A stretch of DNA of 64,000 nucleotides, taken from assembly GCA_964580675.1 (NCBI GenBank), contig CAZOLI010000001.1, forward strand, positions 1-64,000, in the 5' to 3' direction. Source of the DNA: CAZOLI01 sp964580675. GTDB taxonomy: Bacteria > Planctomycetota > MHYJ01 > CAYXQY01. Numbering within the stretch: position 1 is the stretch's first letter; each line of letters begins with the position of its first letter. The position numbers and the translations under genes are program-made. Shown in pieces: positions 57,642-64,000 of the stretch. The notes beneath the pieces are model-generated. The model was not told the DNA's origin and searched no databases. It saw only the letters and a program-made list of their open reading frames with translations.

Positions 57642-58263
57642 CGCCACTCCCATTTTCGTTTTTCAGATCGGGGCCGACTGACCAGATCTGGAACGCCCCC
57701 GGTTTGTAAAACGTAGCGGTATCCTGGTTTTTGGCCGGCTCAATCTCCACCTTCGTGCCGGTCCGCAACTTGTATTTTCCCAGTTCATCCGCCTTTGGAT
57801 AATCCCGGTAATGGATGTAAACAATGGGATTCTGCCAGGTATCAACAAGTTCACGCAGTTGATTGTCCCCGAAGAACCAACCGGTTAAATTCTCCTCCGT
57901 GCTATCGCCGTCGGTGTTTCCGTACTGATCCTCCTGCCACTCCAGATAAACCCCATTTTTTTGTTCGGTCATCAGACACGCAGTGAGCGCTTCGGATCCG
58001 TTATTCATGTCGTTGAGTTCTTCGTCGGTGTAATTCTCCAACGAACTCGGGGGATAATCACCATAATCCTGGTTGTAGGACTCAAGAGCCGAAGATATTC
58101 GCTTTAAATTTGTTTGCACAGCATCCCGGTTCGCCTGGTTCTTCACCATCGTAACGGTCGGAATCAACAGTGCGGCGAGAATACCGATGATCGCCACCAC
58201 CACCAGGAGTTCAATTAACGTAAAACCCGAAAATTTAGACAGGTTTTTTTTCGTCGTTTTCAT
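57622..58263 (-). CDS. Major pseudopilin GspG-like
   Basis: 213 aa from the ATG at 58263, with AAGGA upstream. FSGFTLIELLVVVAIIGILAALLIP (residues 12-36) is the prepilin site and helix. The C-terminus follows the GspG pattern: DTWQNPIVYIHY, then GAFQIWSVGPDLKNENGSGDD, the region that binds calcium in GspG. It starts 1 nt after the stop of the upstream TPR gene. Confidence 0.88.
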   Translation of the reverse strand: MKTTKKNLSKFSGFTLIELLVVVAIIGILAALLIPTVTMVKNQANRDAVQTNLKRISSALESYNQDYGDYPPSSLENYTDEELNDMNNGSEALTACLMTEQKNGVYLEWQEDQYGNTDGDSTEENLTGWFFGDNQLRELVDTWQNPIVYIHYRDYPKADELGKYKLRTGTKVEIEPAKNQDTATFYKPGAFQIWSVGPDLKNENGSGDDVTIW

Positions 58264-58264
58264 G

Positions 58265-60919
58265 TTATTCTTCCTTCTGATGAATAAGACGGAAGCGCTC
58301 GAGTCGTACCGAATACTCGGATCCATCATCAGCTGTCGTAAAGAAGGAGATCCGCACCTTCCCTTCCTGATTTCGACCGGGATGAATTGGCACTCCCGAA
58401 ATTTGTTCCTCCTGACCACCGGCGTTAAAAAACCACCTTACGTCGTCTTCTCGAACTTCTTTTCGATAAAGAGAGAACCGAAAAGAAGTGCCGGACTCAA
58501 GAGAGTCAAGTTTGAGGTTCTGAAGGGTCCGCCACCGTCGATCCCGGTCCGTTCCCCATAACTGCTGGCTGGTCCGGACGTTCCCGTTCTGTGATATGCC
58601 AATAAGAAAACCTCTTCTCCGGTTTCCCGCATCCCGCGAAATGGCGAGACCGATCACCAGACTCTCAGCAGATCGTTCAACCCGGCCTTTAAATTTCACC
58701 CTTCGAAGCTGTTTCGGATCCGATTCCTGCCACATTCTCGTAAACTTTGCTTCGGTTGTCTGGGTTCCTTCAAAAACAGCACCGCCATTCTTAAGACGAA
58801 TCACGATGCCGTAACTTCCACTGTTTTCGCTCCAGCCATAACCGAGATCCTCATCGCCTTCCCGTCCACCGGGCCGGGTGAAATCATCCTCAAAAAGCAA
58901 CCTCGACCGGGAACTCTGCACGATCTTCAGAAGGGAATTTGCGTACCCACTGAGCTCCGAAAAACGGGAGGGAACATCCAGAATGGATTTGGCTTCCCGA
59001 AGATTGCGCATCCGGACCAGGACCTCACCCTTTAAACACTTCTGAAAGGCACGAAGCCTGCTATCCCGGGGTTCAGGCGTATTTTCAAGAATATCAAGGG
59101 CCTGCTGAAGGTTACGGGAGCGAGTTTGTGTGTAGGCCAGGAGATAATTTCGCAACCAGCTGCGAGGGACATGCTCACGAAGAACCGCCCGGGCAATGGT
59201 CCACTTCCCGTCCTTGATGAGCACATGACTCAACCCGATCGCGCCCGGCACGAAACCAGAATACTGCCGATGGATGGTCTCAAACATCGATCGAGCCTCG
59301 TCGGTTCTACCGGCTCCCTGATCTGATTCTTCGTACAGCAATTTACGAGCCCCGTAATATAGTCCCGCAAGATCATTCATTCCCTGACCCTGGATACTGA
59401 AACCTCCCGACCGATTCCCATCAGAATCAAGAACAACGTCCCGGGCAATATGTGATACCGTTTTATTGGGGGCCAGGGACTGAGCGACCTCAAACGCCTT
59501 CCGGGCCGTGTCCTGTTCCTCCAGAACAGAAGCAAGAACGGCCAAATTATGCCATAACCGATGGGAGTCCGGGATACTTGAGATGCCTTTTTCCAACAGA
59601 GACATCACCTGAGAAAATTCCTTTTCTCGCAGCAGGTACCGACTCTTAAACAGGTAGGCATATTCCCAGATAAATTGAAATTCGATGGAATCCGAATCAG
59701 GGATTTTCAGCTCCCTCATCATTTTATACGTCCGTCTCTCGTTGCCCTGATACCAGTTCAGGAGTATTCTTGCTGTATTCAACAACCCATGCCGGCGTGG
59801 AGGGTTGGAGATGGTGGAAATCTCTCCTTCAATTTTCTCCAACTCCGACTTCATCTGATCGATCTGGTGTTGTTTCCCCAGATAAAGAAGTTTCTGAAAA
59901 CGGGCTTCAAGATGAAGTGGGCGCTCCTCGATGGATTTTTCAAGACTTCTGATTGCCATTGTCCTCAGCCCCAGTTTCCACTCAAGCCGACCCCGTTTAA
60001 GCCAGACCCGGTGCCTGGTGAGAATATCGTGCTCTAGTGCCTCTTTTAAAATCCGGAGCTGTTCGTGAGGTTTGCCGGCAAATTCATACAGGCGAGCGGC
60101 CCGAAGGTATTTATCCCGACCCGGGGACGACTTCTCAATTATTTTTTCCATTACGGAGGCAGCCTCTTCATAAAGGCCGTTCTCCTCGGCCCAATTCACA
60201 AGTTCCCGATACGTCCTGATGTCCGATGCATCCCCGATCTTCCGGCGTCGTTTTTTGAATTTCCCCTCCGGAGAGGAACGCACGACCACCTTCGAATCCT
60301 CCCTGGCAATACGAACGACGTCACCACTCTTCAATTCCCGAAACACGTAATTGGTCGCAGTGGTGTCAATCAAATGACCTTTTAACCATTTCTCTTCATC
60401 CGGATGCCAGATCCGATCGAATTTCGTGTACTGACCGGAGAGACCCCCTGGCGATTGATCATTTTTCAACCCGTTGGGGCGCAGTTCACCGATGTCGGGC
60501 ATCGAAACATTTTCCGGGCCGTTATCATTTCCCCGAACGGATTCGGGGAGAGGCGACCACGAGGGAAACGAGCGGGGAGGAATCGGCAACCAGAAGACAG
60601 CCCGGGGCAACTGGAGGCGATCTGTCTCGGGCATCGGCGCCGGTTTCGGTTCTTCGGGGGGGAGCTGAGTCCACCTCTGAGGAAGCTCGAACAAACTCCG
60701 TCCCCCCGAGGGAAGATAGTCCGAAAAATAGGGTCTCAACTCTATTGGCGAGGGCACATCACCAATTCCTCTGACAGAAGAAACCCCCGTCTGTTGATCC
60801 TGCTGAATTTCGGGCAGGTCAACTCCCGTTGGTATTGAATATACAAGGTACGCCGAAATGACGACGGCAACACCCATAACCACCCAGCCCGGATTTTCTT
60901 TCAGCAACGAGATATTCAT
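58265..60919 (-). CDS. Membrane-anchored SHD1-like/TPR/jelly-roll protein of the pilus cluster
   Basis: 884 aa. A membrane anchor (about 12-30) is followed by a proline-rich linker, then an SHD1-like (SLA1-homology) module around residues 170-216 (IWHPDEEKWLKGHLIDT, then FRELKSGDVVRI). A long stretch of TPR repeats (about 230-670) includes EEAASVMEKIIEKSSPG. The C-terminal 200 residues are a beta-sandwich (LLFEDDFTRPGG, then FRFSLYRKEVRED) like the LamG-type domains in the neighbouring pilins. It may be a PilP/PilQ-like or scaffold component. It starts 5 nt after the PilO-like gene. Confidence 0.68.
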   Translation of the reverse strand: MNISLLKENPGWVVMGVAVVISAYLVYSIPTGVDLPEIQQDQQTGVSSVRGIGDVPSPIELRPYFSDYLPSGGRSLFELPQRWTQLPPEEPKPAPMPETDRLQLPRAVFWLPIPPRSFPSWSPLPESVRGNDNGPENVSMPDIGELRPNGLKNDQSPGGLSGQYTKFDRIWHPDEEKWLKGHLIDTTATNYVFRELKSGDVVRIAREDSKVVVRSSPEGKFKKRRRKIGDASDIRTYRELVNWAEENGLYEEAASVMEKIIEKSSPGRDKYLRAARLYEFAGKPHEQLRILKEALEHDILTRHRVWLKRGRLEWKLGLRTMAIRSLEKSIEERPLHLEARFQKLLYLGKQHQIDQMKSELEKIEGEISTISNPPRRHGLLNTARILLNWYQGNERRTYKMMRELKIPDSDSIEFQFIWEYAYLFKSRYLLREKEFSQVMSLLEKGISSIPDSHRLWHNLAVLASVLEEQDTARKAFEVAQSLAPNKTVSHIARDVVLDSDGNRSGGFSIQGQGMNDLAGLYYGARKLLYEESDQGAGRTDEARSMFETIHRQYSGFVPGAIGLSHVLIKDGKWTIARAVLREHVPRSWLRNYLLAYTQTRSRNLQQALDILENTPEPRDSRLRAFQKCLKGEVLVRMRNLREAKSILDVPSRFSELSGYANSLLKIVQSSRSRLLFEDDFTRPGGREGDEDLGYGWSENSGSYGIVIRLKNGGAVFEGTQTTEAKFTRMWQESDPKQLRRVKFKGRVERSAESLVIGLAISRDAGNRRRGFLIGISQNGNVRTSQQLWGTDRDRRWRTLQNLKLDSLESGTSFRFSLYRKEVREDDVRWFFNAGGQEEQISGVPIHPGRNQEGKVRISFFTTADDGSEYSVRLERFRLIHQKEE

Positions 60920-60924
60920 ATCAC

Positions 60925-61788
60925 TTACCAGGGCACCTCATCAATTTCTGATTCGTCTTCGTCTTCCGACTCCTCTTCATCCGTTGTCTCTTCGGGAACC
61001 GACCCGGTTGCGGTTTGTACCGGAACGAGCGTTATCCTTGTTTTCAGCAGCGGTTCGCCCCCCTTCTTCAGTGCTGAGCCCGATGATTGCACATTCTGCT
61101 TCAGCACCTGAAGATATTTGCCCGGTCTCTGCAGGTTGTACAGAAGTCGAAATGTTTCGTTCATGGTCCCCCGGAAACGAAGCTGGAATGGATTACAGAG
61201 GTATTCCACACCGGTGAACGACTGCAGACGCTCCGGCAGGGCATCCATTCCGGGATAAATCCCGTCTATCTGTTTAATGCCCATCTCAAGAGCAAGTTCG
61301 TACAGATGTTTCACGATATAGATTTTTCGGAGCTGCTCCATAAAGCGATCAGGATCGGGTTCGGCCGGGATCCCCAGCGCATCCTCCGGATAAGGAGCTC
61401 CGTGTTCCCGGAAAAGATCCTTCAGGTATTCCCGGGCAGAAGCACTGCGGTTTCGGATAATGACATCAGGCGGGGAGGAAAGATCCTTCGCTCCCTGAAT
61501 CTTCTCCTTCGGAAATTCAAATTTAATGCGCTGGCGAAAGGTATCTTTTCGCTTCTTAAGAAACGATACCTGATCGGAAAGGGTAAGCAACTGTGAGGAC
61601 GAGGGAACCGAACCCTGCTTTCCCTCCACTTTCCGGGCAATGTCCTTTGCCTGACCGGCAACCGTTTCCACTCCCTGAATGTAGCTGGTGACGTAAAAAA
61701 ACAGGAAGAAATTCACGATGATCCCCCCACCAACGATGCCGGAAAACCTCTTGTTTTTCTTCACCCAATCAATAAACTGAGCAATCAT
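60925..61788 (-). CDS. PilO/GspM-like inner-membrane protein
   Basis: 287 aa. One membrane helix (FSGIVGGGIIVNFFLFFYVTS, about 15-35), then a coiled coil (about 38-100), then an alpha/beta periplasmic domain with LQSFTGVEYLCNPFQLRFRGTMNETFRLLYNLQRPGKYL, which is the PilO-type ferredoxin-like fold. The C-terminus is acidic. The start overlaps the PilM-PilN stop as TAATG, indicating coupling. The assignment is by architecture and position. Confidence 0.72.
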   Translation of the reverse strand: MIAQFIDWVKKNKRFSGIVGGGIIVNFFLFFYVTSYIQGVETVAGQAKDIARKVEGKQGSVPSSSQLLTLSDQVSFLKKRKDTFRQRIKFEFPKEKIQGAKDLSSPPDVIIRNRSASAREYLKDLFREHGAPYPEDALGIPAEPDPDRFMEQLRKIYIVKHLYELALEMGIKQIDGIYPGMDALPERLQSFTGVEYLCNPFQLRFRGTMNETFRLLYNLQRPGKYLQVLKQNVQSSGSALKKGGEPLLKTRITLVPVQTATGSVPEETTDEEESEDEDESEIDEVPW

Positions 61789-63374
61789 TATGGATTGTAG
61801 GTTAACCGAAACGAAAACTTGGTTTTTCCTGCTCCCCCCATCGGCCGATCCTGACGGCTGACGGAAAATTCCGTTTGCTTGTTCAGTTTGTCCCGAAACT
61901 TGTTCATGATCGGGATGGCCTGACGGACGTCTTTTTCAATAAACCCATCCAGAATGATATCCGGGGGAGAATTTTCCTTTACGTCCAGCGACAGGTTTGT
62001 GAATCGAACTTCATCAGGCTGGTAGAGAGGAATCTGTTTTAGCGTTTCCAGAACGCTCGCGCCGGCCATCTGAAGATTCCGAATCCGCTGAGACTCGCGC
62101 CGGAATGAAGCAAGTTGCTCCTGTATTTCCTTCTGACGCTCCTCCCGTTTGTTTAAATCTTCCAGACGCTGTTCAAAACTCTTCTTTCGCTCCACCACCG
62201 GCTGGGTAACCATGTATTTTCTTGTTCCAAAGACAAGAATGGCCAGCATAACAATAACCATTCCCGCCAGGGCCGGAAATTCCTGATGCCACCATTTTTC
62301 TCGTCGTTCCGCCCCGCTGGTGGTGAACTTCAGAAACTGCCCCCTCTCCCTGTCGATGGATAGTGCCAGTCCAAGCGGAACCGACCACTCCGGACCGCCG
62401 GATCGGAAAAGCGATTGTTCCTTCTCCGGCAACGCGGAGAGATCACAGGCGGAGGTCGGATCAAACGTCTGGACGTTCACCTGAAGATGTTCCTGCAACT
62501 CCTGACGCACATCCGGAATCCGGGCCCCCTCTCCCGAAATATACAGTGAATCCGGCTGATCGGGAAGTTCGGAAAACTCCCGTTGAAAGTAATTGTAGGC
62601 CGAATAAACTCTTGTTCCGAGAGCGGATATTCCCCCTTTCATATCCTCCCGAAATTCTTCTTCGAATTTGCCCTCTCCCTGGACATGTTGCCAGAGTTTC
62701 CTGTATCCGGATTCCTCGGTTTCTGATTCTTCCGTAATCTGATCCGTTATGGTCGTGATTCCCCCGGTGGAGTTTCGGGCGGATACGATTGTTCCGTCGC
62801 GGAGGAGTACGGAATCAATGGTATTGTACCCGATGTTTGCGAGCAGGACGAGACCATCCGTGCTATAATTGTTCTCATCATACGAAGCCACTTCATCAAA
62901 CGCCTGATAATAAGCGATTGAATCAGGAACACATGCCTCGAGGCGAACCCCCTGTTTTTTCATCCCGCCATCGAGGCGTTCCAGCCAGTTTCCACGGAGC
63001 AATCCAATCAGTATCGGATACTGATTGTTTTCGTCGGCCGCACCAAGAATGTGGTAACTGTACTCCAACCCCTCCTGCTTGTGCGTTCCGGCAAATTGTT
63101 CCACCTCCATCGATACCATGCGTTCGATCTGTACCGGATCCGACGCCGGGCAGGTCATGTACCGCATATTCAAGTTTTTTCCCGAAACCCCGACCTGTAC
63201 CAGGTTCCGGGGTAGATCCAGCTGATCCGCGTTCTCCAAAAACCCCTCCAACCGATCCTCGACCGGCCGACCATACGGCAAATAAGCCGCACCATCGATT
63301 GCAATTGAGCCGGTACCGGACCTCGCCTGACAGATGCGAACGCCGGTACGGGATATATCAATACCTGAAGACAT
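61788..63374 (-). CDS. PilM-PilN fusion (GspL-like)
   Basis: 528 aa. Residues 1-340 are an actin-like PilM/GspL ATPase fold (GIDISRTGVRICQ; VLLANIGYNTIDSVLLRDGTIVSARNSTGG; YISGEGARI). One membrane helix (FPALAGMVIVMLAILVFG, about 365-383) and a coiled coil (about 392-430) lead to a PilN-like ferredoxin fold (PLYQPDEVRFTNLSLDV, IILDGFIEKD). In type IV pili these are usually two genes; the fused form is like GspL of type II secretion. It heads the inner-membrane platform genes. Confidence 0.85.
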   Translation of the reverse strand: MSSGIDISRTGVRICQARSGTGSIAIDGAAYLPYGRPVEDRLEGFLENADQLDLPRNLVQVGVSGKNLNMRYMTCPASDPVQIERMVSMEVEQFAGTHKQEGLEYSYHILGAADENNQYPILIGLLRGNWLERLDGGMKKQGVRLEACVPDSIAYYQAFDEVASYDENNYSTDGLVLLANIGYNTIDSVLLRDGTIVSARNSTGGITTITDQITEESETEESGYRKLWQHVQGEGKFEEEFREDMKGGISALGTRVYSAYNYFQREFSELPDQPDSLYISGEGARIPDVRQELQEHLQVNVQTFDPTSACDLSALPEKEQSLFRSGGPEWSVPLGLALSIDRERGQFLKFTTSGAERREKWWHQEFPALAGMVIVMLAILVFGTRKYMVTQPVVERKKSFEQRLEDLNKREERQKEIQEQLASFRRESQRIRNLQMAGASVLETLKQIPLYQPDEVRFTNLSLDVKENSPPDIILDGFIEKDVRQAIPIMNKFRDKLNKQTEFSVSRQDRPMGGAGKTKFSFRLTYNP

Positions 63375-63385
63375 TTTTTCGCTCC

Positions 63386-64000
63386 TTACCTGTTCTCATT
63401 CTTTAAAAATTCCCGGGCCTTTCGGTACGCATCCGTGTTGCTGAAATTCGTTTCCATTTCCCGGAGAAGCGTGCGGGCAAGTTCCATGTATCCGGCCCGG
63501 GCATATGTACGCAAACGGCGATAAAGCGATTCGGCCCTCTTCTTCCTGTATTCTCTGGCCGTTCTCTCCTCCAGTTTCATGGCTCGCTCGGCCAGCGGCT
63601 GAACCTCCCTGGCAAGAGCTGAATTACCAAGTCGGTCCATAAGGCTCTTCACCTTCTTATTATATTCACCGGCAAGGCTCGATGAATTCAATCGACGAGC
63701 GGCCTCAAGCCCTTCGGCCAGTTCCGTTCGACTCCGATTAATTTTTCGCCGAAGATTATCCCGGATCTCATTGAGTCGATTCATTGTCTTCTCCGGAAGC
63801 CCCTCCCTGGATAAAGCCCGATCCAGTTCGGAGGTGGCTTCTCCCCACCGCCTTGACTGGATCAGGTGTTTGATTTCTTCGGGAGATCGGATTTCTCGCT
63901 CCGATTTTTGATCGTCATCCTGTCCCCCCCTCTTCTGAATACTAATTCGAAAGGGTATTTTCCCGGTGCTTCCGGACGAATCTATTGCTCCCTCTCCGCC
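63386..64000 (-). CDS. Partial gene, helical protein upstream of pilM-pilN
   Basis: Open through the right edge of the window, so the start is missing; at least 204 codons are present. The visible N-terminal part includes GKIPFRISIQKRGG, then SPEEIKHLIQSRRWGEATSEL, and the C-terminus is a run of charged helices (GYMELARTLLREMETNFSNTDAYRKAREFL) like TPR units. An internal ATG at 63784 would give a 132-aa product but is not needed. Possibly a cytoplasmic TPR partner of PilM; not assigned. Confidence 0.65.
   Translation of the reverse strand, partial: GGEGAIDSSGSTGKIPFRISIQKRGGQDDDQKSEREIRSPEEIKHLIQSRRWGEATSELDRALSREGLPEKTMNRLNEIRDNLRRKINRSRTELAEGLEAARRLNSSSLAGEYNKKVKSLMDRLGNSALAREVQPLAERAMKLEERTAREYRKKRAESLYRRLRTYARAGYMELARTLLREMETNFSNTDAYRKAREFLKNENR

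Overview
The window is dense, roughly 50-55% GC bacterial chromosome with no phage, IS element or CRISPR array. Several features point to the Planctomycetota or a close PVC-like lineage (inference; no 16S is present to test it). These are a secreted prenyltransferase-fold repeat protein beside a 'WGxLPP' coiled-coil protein and a giant Lys/Glu coiled-coil protein; exported HEAT-like proteins; an SHD1-type domain; frequent absence of Shine-Dalgarno sequences; and a 23S-5S rRNA operon not linked to 16S. The two tRNA genes do not encode CCA.

Layout. 0.1-2.7 kb (minus): a BamD-like TPR protein, recO and a PilZ protein. 3-6.8 kb (plus): tRNA-Phe, then a C-terminal processing protease, tsaD, larB and a DinB-fold protein, ending at a terminator shared with a convergent M28 peptidase. 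9-15.6 kb: a TMEM198-like membrane protein, a small unknown protein and an isolated nuoLMN set. 16-21.3 kb (minus): the planctomycete-type trio of secreted proteins. 22.2-26.9 kb (plus): a three-part glyA/degenerate gcvT/gcvT fusion and a Mn/Fe superoxide dismutase. 27-30.6 kb: SenB and SenA-like (EgtB-family) genes diverging from egtD, a probable selenoneine locus. 30.7-35.5 kb (minus): a TPR membrane protein, a zinc-finger membrane protein, two PilT-type ATPases and a HEAT protein. 35.7-38.4 kb (plus): comEC. 38.5-44.6 kb (minus): an exported HEAT-like protein, 5S, 23S, a DUF72 protein and tRNA-Ile. 44.7-45.6 kb (plus): a family-2 glycosyltransferase. 45.7-64 kb (minus): a large pseudopilin/type IV pilus-type II secretion supercluster with ribH-nusB-ftsY embedded in it.

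How the genes work together. PilM-PilN fusion, PilO-like, GspG-like, PilV/PilW/PilX-like and GspK-like proteins, with the two PilT/PilU ATPases, PilZ protein and ComEC elsewhere in the window, suggest a retractile pilus system linked to DNA uptake or surface binding. Several of its pilins carry lectin-like jelly-roll or calcium-loop insertions. EgtD makes hercynine, which SenA/SenB would convert to selenoneine; the selenophosphate supplier SenC/SelD is not in the window.

Most unusual signals: (1) the giant coiled-coil gene is interrupted by a single in-frame TGA just after a ten-glycine run. The same frame continues into what I recognise from memory as the family's conserved C-terminus, and a perfect 7-bp hairpin lies 13 nt past the TGA, compatible with readthrough, a bacterial SECIS, or a simple nonsense mutation. 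(2) The compact senBA/egtD locus with a dyad-symmetric intergenic site. (3) The SHMT/GcvT-like/GcvT fusion. (4) Pseudopilins fused to jelly-roll domains.
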